From Lachnospiraceae bacterium (GTDB taxonomy: Bacteria > Bacillota > Clostridia > Lachnospirales > Lachnospiraceae), in assembly GCA_024690205.1 (NCBI GenBank), contig JAILCX010000026.1:1-46234 (forward strand): a DNA stretch of 46,234 nucleotides, written 5' to 3'. Position numbers and translations under genes: made by a program. Positions 1 to 6,867 of the stretch are shown here, piece after piece. The number at the start of each line of letters is the position of its first letter. The first letter of the stretch is position 1. The notes below the pieces were generated by a model that saw only the letters and a list, made by a program, of their open reading frames with translations, had not been told where the DNA came from and did no database searches.

Positions 1-401
1 ATCCAAAGGGCATCATCCTCTTTATGTTCAATATTGTCTGATACTATCGTATCTCCTATGTATACACTGTCTGACTCTTCATCATAACGATATTCATAGT
101 CAAGGTCCACCATGTAGTCATAATAGATAGGTGGCTCGTAATCCTTGACCTTGTATGCCACGGCATTGTCGTTGATAATGGTCAATTCATCCGATGCTGT
201 AGCGGACTGTTCATACGTTACAGTTGCCTTAGTTTCGACTGTTGGTGTCGGCGTTGGTGTAGGCTCTTCAGCCGTCTGTGTAGGTTCTGCCGTTATGGTA
301 GTTTCAATGGGTTGAGTAGGTTCAGTACCGCAAGCGGTAAGGCTTGTCGTTGTTGCTATAGCCATCAATCCTAATAGTTTCTTTACCTCATTGTACTTCA
401 T
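1..401 (-). CDS. Putative lipoprotein, 3' part outside window
   Basis: The frame opens with ATG at 401 and runs off the window edge, giving 133 visible residues. An AAGGA ribosome site lies 8 bases upstream. The N terminus has a short basic stretch, a hydrophobic segment and an LTAC lipobox with Cys near residue 24, which predicts export and lipid anchoring. A Thr/Pro-rich linker (TPTPTPT) follows, then an acidic, Tyr-rich segment. I recognise no enzyme family. It lies 42 bases after the membrane-anchored gene at 444-1040 and is probably co-transcribed with it. Base use is more AT-rich than in the genes beyond the tRNA. The lipoprotein call is well supported by the signal; the function is unknown. 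Confidence 0.75.
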   Translation of the reverse strand, partial: MKYNEVKKLLGLMAIATTTSLTACGTEPTQPIETTITAEPTQTAEEPTPTPTPTVETKATVTYEQSATASDELTIINDNAVAYKVKDYEPPIYYDYMVDLDYEYRYDEESDSVYIGDTIVSDNIEHKEDDALW

Positions 402-443
402 AGTTTGTATCCTTATCATTCTGCAAATCTTTACAACCATATC

Positions 444-1040
444 TTAAGACTCTTCCCATGTGATTTCAATAGGACCTCTAGGCCTTTTTTGTTCAGTATC
501 CCTTTCGTTATAAGAATTTCTTTGGCTGTTGCGCCAATTGTAGTTAAATTCTTCACCCTTACGCGTTCGAGCCAAATATATCATTAAATCCGTACCATCT
601 AAAGCTATAGACGAAATACAATCAGATACACGATTATTACCAATACGATGCAGATAATGCTGAACTGACGATAATACCTTCTTGTCAATATAATCATATA
701 GTTCAATTCCGTTCATATCATTTTTTACCCGAGCAAACTTAAAATCATATCCAAACAAATCAACGTTGTATGTGTGATTTGATAAATACAGCCCATCAAG
801 TATCGTTCCCAAGTCTTCAAATTCCTTTTCAACCGCACCAGGGCAAAAACAACCATTAGAGTCATAACCAATTCCGGTCGGATAACAAACTTCATTTTTC
901 GGTAAAATAGACTTTATCCAATTAAAGATAGTCCGTATCACATAACCTATGGATGACGAACACGTTAATTTCTTAGAGTCCGACACAATAAGAATCACAA
1001 TTAGTGCAACAACGAGAAAAACAATAATAGCGTATTCCAT
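444..1040 (-). CDS. Hypothetical membrane-anchored protein, 198 aa
   Basis: The start at 1040 is fixed by an AAGGAGG ribosome site 8 bases upstream. Residues 3-20 form one strongly hydrophobic N-terminal helix, followed by SDSKK, so the protein is probably a type II or signal-anchor protein. Several Cys residues follow (TCSSS, VCYP, CFCPG), then a mixed alpha/beta-like body and a very hydrophilic Arg/Asn/Glu-rich tail. I recognise no family. The gene appears to form a two-gene unit with the downstream lipoprotein. Its promoter region carries three phased direct repeats (see findings). The AT-rich composition and lack of recognisable homology fit accessory DNA next to the tRNA gene. Confidence 0.7.
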   Translation of the reverse strand: MEYAIIVFLVVALIVILIVSDSKKLTCSSSIGYVIRTIFNWIKSILPKNEVCYPTGIGYDSNGCFCPGAVEKEFEDLGTILDGLYLSNHTYNVDLFGYDFKFARVKNDMNGIELYDYIDKKVLSSVQHYLHRIGNNRVSDCISSIALDGTDLMIYLARTRKGEEFNYNWRNSQRNSYNERDTEQKRPRGPIEITWEES

Positions 1041-1090
1041 AGCAAAGTACCTCCTTTTTAATTTGATTCTGCTTTTTTAACGTTCTATAT

Positions 1091-1119
1091 AATATAAATC
1101 TATCTGAAAAAAGTTCGAA
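1091..1119 (-). promoter_or_regulatory. Possible sigma-A promoter for the 198-aa gene
   Basis: TTCGAA at 1114-1119 and TATATT at 1091-1096 are separated by 17 bases and lie about 50 bases before the start codon. The -35 is weak. The repeats at 1101-1150 overlap it. Confidence 0.35.
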
Positions 1120-1150
1120 AATATCTAACATTAAGTGAAGTATATCTGAA
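1101..1150. repeat. Three 8-bp direct repeats with a 21-bp period
   Basis: TATCTGAA begins at 1101, TATCTAAC at 1122 and TATCTGAA at 1143, so copies start exactly 21 bases (two helical turns) apart. One copy falls between the proposed -10 and -35, the others upstream. Such phasing is typical of sites for dimeric or tandem-binding regulators. No cognate regulator is visible in the window. Confidence 0.5.
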
Positions 1151-1178
1151 CTATAAATTAATCTGCCTTAAGAAACGA

Positions 1179-1218
1179 AAGTGTCCAAAATCAATGATGA
1201 TAACCGATTGGAACACTT
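1179..1218. repeat. Imperfect inverted repeat, 13-14 bp arms
   Basis: The arm at 1179-1192 (AAGTGTCCAAAATC) is the near complement of 1206-1218 (GATTGGAACACTT), with a 13-base loop. It has no U-tract on either side, so it is not an obvious terminator. It lies between the AT-rich gene pair and the tRNA-Pro terminator and could be a regulatory site or an element remnant. Confidence 0.4.
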
Positions 1219-1261
1219 CCTCCTTTCTTGGATACTCAAAAATACTCAATTTTTCTGTAAC

Positions 1262-1302
1262 AAAAAAACTATCAATCGTTGAAAAATCAACAAAAGATAG
1301 TT
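1262..1302 (-). terminator. Rho-independent terminator of tRNA-Pro
   Basis: On the minus strand AACTATC (1296-1302) pairs with GATAGTT (1267-1273), with an inner GTTGA/TCAAC pairing, and a run of T at 1262-1268 follows. It sits 11 bases after the tRNA 3' end. Confidence 0.75.
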
Positions 1303-1312
1303 CTTTTTATAG

Positions 1313-1387
1313 TCGGGGTGACAGGATTCGAACCTGCGACCCCCTGCTCCCAAAGCAGGTGCTCTAGCCAAGCTGAGCCACACCCCG
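1313..1387 (-). tRNA. tRNA-Pro (anticodon UGG)
   Basis: The 75-base gene folds into a full cloverleaf. The acceptor CGGGGTG pairs with CACCCCG and the discriminator is A. The D arm is GCTC/GAGC with a 10-base loop, the anticodon arm is CCTGC-TTTGGGA-GCAGG giving anticodon TGG, and the T arm is GCAGG-TTCGAAT-CCTGT. CCA is not encoded. It is transcribed alone from a consensus promoter and followed by a terminator. Its 3' end faces the AT-rich gene pair, the usual orientation for an integrase attachment site, although no integrase or second att copy is visible here. Confidence 0.95.
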
Positions 1388-1401
1388 TAAATGCAAGTAT
1401 G

Positions 1402-1431
1402 ATTATAAGAAATGATCTCGCGGCCTGTCAA
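1402..1431 (-). promoter_or_regulatory. Consensus promoter of tRNA-Pro
   Basis: A perfect TTGACA (1426-1431) and a perfect TATAAT (1402-1407) are separated by 18 bases. The predicted start is about 8 bases before the mature tRNA 5' end, as expected for a strongly expressed stable RNA. Confidence 0.85.
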
Positions 1432-1448
1432 CCGGCCTTCAGAGACTT

Positions 1449-1928
1449 CTAAAGATACTTTATCTCAAAATCAACATTCCCGTCAGGCTCCGCCGTCATA
1501 ATTATATATGAAGGCCTCCTTGTATCCTGTCGGGGATAGGTAAGCGAGCCGGGATTTATTATCGTGATCCCCGAAACGACCTCAATAAGAGGCCTGTGGA
1601 CATGACCGTACATTACGATATCGGCACCGCGAAGAAGTGCTTCCTGCCTTAATATCTTTGTTCCGACCGATACGTAATAGTGGTGTCCGTGCGTCAGAAA
1701 TACCTTATGTCCGCAAATCTCAAATTCTTCTTCCGTGGGAAGATCCGAAAAGATATCATTGTTTCCCGCAACTATGTGCACATCACAGTCGACGGAATCA
1801 TAATAGAATTCCTCGCAGTCCTCGACGTCACCGCAGTGGATGAGCATATCGATCGGGCTCTCTTCCTTCAGAACATCGATGAAATTATTATTGTATCTGT
1901 GAGTATCGCTGACGATCAGTATCTTCAT
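1449..1928 (-). CDS. YfcE/MJ0936-type metallophosphoesterase
   Basis: This 159-residue protein matches the small calcineurin-like phosphodiesterases. Metal-binding motifs appear in order: DTH at residues 8-10, CGD near 32-34, AGNND near 55-58, HGHH near 79-82 and GHVH near 108-111. The family hydrolyses phosphodiesters with two bound metal ions; the natural substrate in Firmicutes is uncertain. The start ATG overlaps the rdgB stop by one base (TAATG), so translation is coupled. It closes a leftward operon and is followed by the tRNA-Pro promoter. The family call is firm; the substrate is not known. Confidence 0.9.
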   Translation of the reverse strand: MKILIVSDTHRYNNNFIDVLKEESPIDMLIHCGDVEDCEEFYYDSVDCDVHIVAGNNDIFSDLPTEEEFEICGHKVFLTHGHHYYVSVGTKILRQEALLRGADIVMYGHVHRPLIEVVSGITIINPGSLTYPRQDTRRPSYIIMTAEPDGNVDFEIKYL

Positions 1929-2542
1929 TAGCGGCCGTATCTATTATCCAGAAGTTCCCTCATGGAACGCAGAGCCTTGCCCCTGTGTGAAATGGCATTC
2001 TTTTCATCTTCGGTGATCTCGGCCGAAGTCTGTTCGTAGGGAGGAATGAGGAAGATGGGATCAAATCCGAATCCGTTTTTGCCTCTTTCTTCGGTAGCTA
2101 TCCTTCCCTCCATCGTCTTTATCGTCGAAAGGGTGCTTCCGTCAGGAAGTGCTGCTGCTATCGCGCACACGAATCTTGCCGATCTTTCCTCACCCCTGGC
2201 ATCCTTTATCCTTTTGATTATGTTCAGGTTCTTTTCATGATACGTTGCATCCCTGCCCATGTATCTAGCCGAATAAATACCGGGCTCACCGTTAAGATAA
2301 TCAACCTCAAGCCCCGAATCATCAGCAAGCACTATGCTTCCGGGCAGATATTCGGCAACAGCCTTTGCCTTGATAAGCGCATTCTCCACAAAAGTCGTAC
2401 CGTCTTCGACTATGTCGACATCCACTCCCTTTTCCTTCATGGAATAGATACTCACCTCTTCGCCGTTTATCTTAAGGTCCTTGAGTATCCTCTTTATCTC
2501 ATGCATCTTATCCATGTTTCCGGTCGCAAATACTATATCCAT
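1928..2542 (-). CDS. rdgB: RdgB/HAM1 non-canonical purine NTP pyrophosphatase
   Basis: The 204-residue protein hydrolyses dITP, ITP and XTP to monophosphates and so cleans the nucleotide pool. Diagnostic HAM1 motifs are the N-terminal VFATGNMDKMHEIK, the catalytic ADDSGLEVDYLNGEPGIYSARY, and the C-terminal GFGFDPIF with ISHRGKAL. Length equals the usual bacterial family size. A GAGGATG ribosome site precedes the start 12 bases after the amidase stop. It is translationally coupled to the downstream phosphodiesterase. The pairing of rdgB with this phosphodiesterase type is common in Firmicutes, which supports both calls. Confidence 0.95.
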   Translation of the reverse strand: MDIVFATGNMDKMHEIKRILKDLKINGEEVSIYSMKEKGVDVDIVEDGTTFVENALIKAKAVAEYLPGSIVLADDSGLEVDYLNGEPGIYSARYMGRDATYHEKNLNIIKRIKDARGEERSARFVCAIAAALPDGSTLSTIKTMEGRIATEERGKNGFGFDPIFLIPPYEQTSAEITEDEKNAISHRGKALRSMRELLDNRYGR

Positions 2543-2554
2543 AACATCCTCGCT

Positions 2555-3634
2555 TTATCTTTCTTCGTATATTCCCGTTATTCCCTTATATAATCCGGTC
2601 GCGATCTTTTCAACGTAATCATCGCGGGACAAAAGGATCGCTTCCTGTCCGTTTGAGATGCATCCGACCATGACGGTGCATGCAGGAACAGTTGCATTTA
2701 ACAACGTACCATCATCTCCCGATGCAGCCACAAGTCCAAGTGCTCTTCCCTTAACCTCAGTCGCAACGGACTTTTCCATTATGTCGGCAAGCTCCACATT
2801 TCCGAATCCGGGAATAAAGTATTCATCATTATATTTACAGGTAACTCCATATACCGACGAGTCATCCCTGCGGTCTACCTCTATCCTTATATAAGCATCG
2901 GCTCTTACCGTATTGCACAAAGATACTCTGGAATCTTCCGATGGATTGACATCATCCATTCTGGTGTAATATGCCTTGACCCCCGATTCGTCGAGCAGTT
3001 CCTTAAGTCTTTGCGCGATCTTTAAATTGACATCCTTTTCATAAAGAGCCTGAGTCTTTCTATCCTGTACGGCTACGGCACTGTTTATGACACCAATGTC
3101 ACTCCCTCCATGTGCGGGATCGATCACAACGATCTTGTCATAAAGCTCTCTGGGCTTATAAAAACTAATATAGAGATTATTGTTCTCAAGCACGGTCTTG
3201 TATTCATATACATTGTCGACCTCAAACTTAAGAGCAGTCTCTTCTTCCGCTTCCTCAAATGTTCCGTCGGTTATGCTGTCCCTGTTTCCCGAAAGCGGAT
3301 TGTTCCGGTAAAATCCCGGTTCATCGCATTTTATCCTAACAACAAGCTGATGATCCATGTAGTGGTTTTCTATCGTGATATCATCAGGCTGTGTGGATTC
3401 CGGAAGAGGTATACCAAGGTAATCCGTATACTCTGATGAAGCATCAAACATGAGCGTGTTTTCACTCTTGGCGGATGTTTCCTGATCGGGAACTTTATCT
3501 TCTATCCTTACATCTTCCTGACCTATACCCGAAATCTCGATAACTCTCGTGGAACCGAAATAGACAATGGCTATCATAGCCACTGTCAGAAAAATGAAAC
3601 TGTATCTTGCTGTATGTTTTATAAGAAGGTCCAT
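2555..3634 (-). CDS. Membrane-anchored Amidase_3-fold protein with degenerate active site
   Basis: Residues 11-27 form an N-terminal membrane helix. A linker and a beta-rich region of about 70 residues follow, then an Amidase_3 (N-acetylmuramoyl-L-alanine amidase) domain from about residue 167 to the end. The first zinc ligand is kept in DPAHGG (His175) and the second in YEKDVN (Glu199). The third ligand, His in the usual SIHAN motif, aligns with Glu252 (RIEVD). The catalytic Glu of the usual LVExGF motif aligns with Met322 in VMVGCISN. It is therefore probably inactive or altered in chemistry, perhaps a peptidoglycan-binding or regulatory pseudo-enzyme. Its ATG overlaps the methyltransferase stop by one base. 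The fold call is firm; loss of activity is inferred. Confidence 0.8.
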   Translation of the reverse strand: MDLLIKHTARYSFIFLTVAMIAIVYFGSTRVIEISGIGQEDVRIEDKVPDQETSAKSENTLMFDASSEYTDYLGIPLPESTQPDDITIENHYMDHQLVVRIKCDEPGFYRNNPLSGNRDSITDGTFEEAEEETALKFEVDNVYEYKTVLENNNLYISFYKPRELYDKIVVIDPAHGGSDIGVINSAVAVQDRKTQALYEKDVNLKIAQRLKELLDESGVKAYYTRMDDVNPSEDSRVSLCNTVRADAYIRIEVDRRDDSSVYGVTCKYNDEYFIPGFGNVELADIMEKSVATEVKGRALGLVAASGDDGTLLNATVPACTVMVGCISNGQEAILLSRDDYVEKIATGLYKGITGIYEER

Positions 3635-4794
3635 CAGATCTGTCGTTCGTTTCTTTTAGGAGGTTTGGGTCCCGGGAACTGATAAAAATATGTCTTCATC
3701 ATCCCGTTATATATTTTTCTGTTTTTTGCAGCCTTTAAGCCGAGAGCCTTTTCGGCATCCTCATATGCCGTAATAAGGTACAAAGACCATGAATCAAGCG
3801 CCTTATACCTTTGGCCTATCGTCTCGTAAAGCGGCTTTAGGTTCTCTTTTTCCTCGAGCCTTTCACCGTAAGGCGGGTTTGTGATAATGAAGCCGTATTT
3901 CTTTGCGTGTGAAAGATCGGCAACATCCTTTCGCTGGAAATGGATGAGATGATCTACTCCTGCAAGGCGCGCATTCTCCCTTGATATCTTTACCATCTCA
4001 TCGTCAATATCATAACCCTGGATATCGGTATCCACATCAAGGGTAATAAGATCACGAGCTTCTTCAACGGCATACTTCCATTCGGAACTGTCGATAACGT
4101 TAGTCCATTTCATTGCCGTAAAGTTCCTATGCATTCCCGGCGCAATATTAGCCGCCATCATTGCAGCTTCTATCGGAAATGTTCCCGAACCGCAAAAAGG
4201 ATCGATAAGTATCCTGTCGCCTTTCCAGGGTGTCAGCATTATAAGCGCCGCAGCCAGGTTTTCGGCGATCGGTGCTTTTGCCTTTAACTTTCTGTATCCT
4301 CTTTTATGAAGGGATTCCCCGGTCGTATCAAGACCTACCGTGACTTCGTCCTTATGTATAAAGATCCTTACGGGATAGTCATCTCCCGATTCTTCAAACC
4401 ACGAAATATTATAGACGCTTTTAAGCCTTTCAACCATAGCTTTTTTTGCTATGGACTGTATGTCTGAAGGGGAAAATAGCATGCTCTTTACGGAAGCCGC
4501 CTTAGTAACGTAAAAACGGCCATCGGCCGGTATAAATCTTTCCCATTCGATCGCCTTTATCCCCTGAAACAGTTCTTCGAAAGTCTTTGCCTCAAATGTT
4601 CCGGTGTTTATGAGTATCCTTTCCGCGGTCCTTAGGAATATATTGCTTCGAACGACCGCCTCGGCATCACCGATAAAAGACACTCTTCCGTCTTCGACTC
4701 CCGATACATCGTATCCCAGGTCATTTATTTCTCTTTTAAGAACAGCCTCAAGCCCGAAATGGCAAGGTGCAATAAGTTCAAACCTTTCGTTCAT
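3634..4794 (-). CDS. THUMP-domain class I SAM RNA methyltransferase (RlmL N-half/YpsC type)
   Basis: The 386-residue protein has an N-terminal ferredoxin-like and THUMP RNA-binding region (about residues 1-160), then the linker GESLHKRGYR, and a methyltransferase domain. DPFCGSGTFPIEAA binds S-adenosylmethionine and TNPPYGERL is the N6/N2-type catalytic NPPY motif. The family methylates guanosine in large ribosomal RNA; E. coli RlmL acts on G2445, and Firmicute members are called YpsC. Only 3 bases separate it from the upstream GGDEF gene and it overlaps the next gene, so it depends on the upstream promoter. The exact target base is inferred from family only. Confidence 0.9.
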   Translation of the reverse strand: MNERFELIAPCHFGLEAVLKREINDLGYDVSGVEDGRVSFIGDAEAVVRSNIFLRTAERILINTGTFEAKTFEELFQGIKAIEWERFIPADGRFYVTKAASVKSMLFSPSDIQSIAKKAMVERLKSVYNISWFEESGDDYPVRIFIHKDEVTVGLDTTGESLHKRGYRKLKAKAPIAENLAAALIMLTPWKGDRILIDPFCGSGTFPIEAAMMAANIAPGMHRNFTAMKWTNVIDSSEWKYAVEEARDLITLDVDTDIQGYDIDDEMVKISRENARLAGVDHLIHFQRKDVADLSHAKKYGFIITNPPYGERLEEKENLKPLYETIGQRYKALDSWSLYLITAYEDAEKALGLKAAKNRKIYNGMMKTYFYQFPGPKPPKRNERQI

Positions 4795-4797
4795 GGC

Positions 4798-6699
4798 TTA
4801 TCTTGCTTTCTCTCCCAATGATTCCTTGTATTTCTTTTTATTCTCGTACATGATCTTGTCGGCAGCTACCATGCAGGCTCTTATCGATTCCGTCGAAAGA
4901 TCCTGAATGGAAACGACTCCGCATGATGCATGAAGTGTGTATGGCTTTTGGAGTACCTCATTTGCATGCTTTAACGCCTTTTCAAGATCGTCTTCAAATC
5001 TGAGGTGCCTGTCCTTATCGGATGATAAAAGGATTGCTGCAAACTCATCTCCTCCGTACCGCGCACATATCTCTTCGTTTTCAAGTACACTTAACAGCAC
5101 ACTTGCAAACTCCGAAAGCGAAGCATCACCTTCAGCATGCCCGTACAGGTCGTTTATCTTCTTTAATCCGTCCATATCAAGGCTTACTATGCTGAGGTAT
5201 GAGCCTCTGCGCTTTGCCCTGTCTGAGAGAATATTAAGGTTCTGTTCAAGCCCGCGCCTGTTGTAGATACCCGTAAGCTCATCTTTAAGATAAACCTTAC
5301 GCATCTCCTCCGTGGACATGAACATCCTTCTTGTGTTGTAGTTATCTATTACCGATCCGAGCGATCCTGCGTATGACTGAAGGAAATTATTCGGGAATCC
5401 GTCCTTTCCGTACATAAGGCAAAGATAGCCGTAAACACGGTTCTGTGAGTGGACGGGAATGACATAATAAGTCGACGCTTCGTTTTCCCTAAGGTTCTTT
5501 TCGGGAAGTATGTTTCCTCTTTCAAACTTGCTGTTTGGTCCTTTGTATCTGCGCTCATCCGAATAATAGATCCTCTTAAGGATCATGGTATCGGTGTAGT
5601 CGTTCATTTTCTCAACGGGACGTGCAGATGCATCAAGCGCATCCTCGGTAAGACAGATATAACCTTCTTCGGCACCGGTGTATTTAAAGTAAAAATCCGC
5701 GCGGCTGAATATATCCACTTCATCGAACGCTACTTCAAAGCTGTTTATCATGAAATAGATATAGCTTGATCCGAAATGTTTTTCTTCAAGCAATGATATC
5801 TTTCTTAAAAGGTCAACATCATGACTCTGTGTCCCGCAACCGCAGCTGTTTCTTAAGATCATACGGTTATTGACATACGAGATCCCGGGAACTTCCTTGC
5901 CTCTTGAAAGGTCTCTTATAAGTGAAAAGGCTTTGTGCGCCATTTCTTTCCCATCAGTATCAAACGTCGTGACCGGTATCGAAAAATCCTGTCCTTCAAC
6001 GGCATTGTCATACCCCGAAACACATACATCCTCAGGAACCTTTATCCCCCTGGATAGGAGCTCTTTCATAAGGGCAACCGCCATAAAATCATTGGCGCAT
6101 ACGATGGCTTCGGGCAGATCGTTTTTTCCGTCAAGGAAATGGTCCACTGCTTCCTTGCCCTTGTTTTTCCAGTAATCACCGTAAAATATCATAGAATCCG
6201 TAACAGGAATCCCTGCTTCAAGCATGGCCTCCATATAACCCTCACAACGCTCGTGGGCATCCTGGAGTTCCCAACGTCCTGCCATGTGGCATATTCTGGT
6301 AAATCCGTGCTCTTTGATGAAATGATTGGTGATATCTTTCATCGACTGTTTGTCGGAGAAAAGAATACCGGGAAAAGCTTCTCTTTTGGATTTGAGATAG
6401 ATAACGGGACAGCGGGCGTTCTTTTTGAGATATTCATACAGTTCATCAGCCATTCCGTCGATATGTAAGACACTCTCTTCGACAATTATCCCGGAAAAAA
6501 GATCAAGGTCAGGAATTCTGTATACCGACTTTTCGCCCTCTGCGTAAAGAAGGATATCGTGGTCAAATACACCGAAATTAATAAACACAAAAAGATCCAT
6601 GTCGGATCCATTTGCGAGGATTCCCAACTCTTCGATAAGTTTCGGATAATACTCTTCTCTTTGTATCTGTCCGCAGATAAAACCGATACGTTTACGCAT
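4798..6699 (-). CDS. LacI-type sugar-binding domain fused to GGDEF diguanylate cyclase
   Basis: Residues 3 to about 280 form a periplasmic-binding-protein-like domain as found in LacI regulators (CANDFMAVALM, DVCVSGYDN). There is no helix-turn-helix in front and no signal peptide, so it should be a cytosolic ligand sensor. A Cys-rich junction (NSCGCG) and a GAF-like middle domain (about 300-470) follow. The GGDEF domain has DELTGIYNRRG and an intact GGDEF at residues 549-553, predicting cyclic-di-GMP synthesis. The inhibitory RxxD site is absent (ENEE at that place). It is the first gene of a leftward operon and diverges from cellobiose phosphorylase. The start codon has no ribosome site and lies where transcription should begin. 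The ligand, possibly a cello-oligosaccharide or sugar phosphate, is an inference. Confidence 0.88.
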   Translation of the reverse strand: MRKRIGFICGQIQREEYYPKLIEELGILANGSDMDLFVFINFGVFDHDILLYAEGEKSVYRIPDLDLFSGIIVEESVLHIDGMADELYEYLKKNARCPVIYLKSKREAFPGILFSDKQSMKDITNHFIKEHGFTRICHMAGRWELQDAHERCEGYMEAMLEAGIPVTDSMIFYGDYWKNKGKEAVDHFLDGKNDLPEAIVCANDFMAVALMKELLSRGIKVPEDVCVSGYDNAVEGQDFSIPVTTFDTDGKEMAHKAFSLIRDLSRGKEVPGISYVNNRMILRNSCGCGTQSHDVDLLRKISLLEEKHFGSSYIYFMINSFEVAFDEVDIFSRADFYFKYTGAEEGYICLTEDALDASARPVEKMNDYTDTMILKRIYYSDERRYKGPNSKFERGNILPEKNLRENEASTYYVIPVHSQNRVYGYLCLMYGKDGFPNNFLQSYAGSLGSVIDNYNTRRMFMSTEEMRKVYLKDELTGIYNRRGLEQNLNILSDRAKRRGSYLSIVSLDMDGLKKINDLYGHAEGDASLSEFASVLLSVLENEEICARYGGDEFAAILLSSDKDRHLRFEDDLEKALKHANEVLQKPYTLHASCGVVSIQDLSTESIRACMVAADKIMYENKKKYKESLGEKAR

Positions 6700-6705
6700 A
6701 AAAAA

Positions 6706-6734
6706 ATTATAGCAATTCGGAAATCGTTTTTCAA
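6706..6734 (-). promoter_or_regulatory. Promoter of the LacI-GGDEF operon, predicted leaderless
   Basis: TTGAAA (6729-6734) and a perfect TATAAT (6706-6711) are 17 bases apart. Only six T residues separate the -10 from the ATG at 6699, so the predicted first transcribed base is the A of the start codon. Confidence 0.7.
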
Positions 6735-6777
6735 CGAAAATACTGAAATATTACTGTATTTTAGCGGACTTTTACTG

Positions 6778-6806
6778 TTGCATTGACTATTTTATTTCGG
6801 TATAAT
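6778..6806 (+). promoter_or_regulatory. Promoter of cellobiose phosphorylase
   Basis: TTGCAT (6778-6783) and a perfect TATAAT (6801-6806) are 17 bases apart; TTGACT at 6783-6788 is too close to serve this -10. A 5-bp inverted repeat GCGGT/ACCGC follows at 6814-6831 in the leader and could be an operator half-site pair. Confidence 0.6.
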
Positions 6807-6867
6807 TTTTTATGCGGTCGTCAAAAACCGCGGCGCAAAAACTATGATTTTTTAAGGAGAGAAAAGA

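Noticed and set aside
1179-1218. Insertion-sequence end
   Set aside because: There is an imperfect inverted repeat but no transposase frame or target duplication, so I list it only as a repeat.
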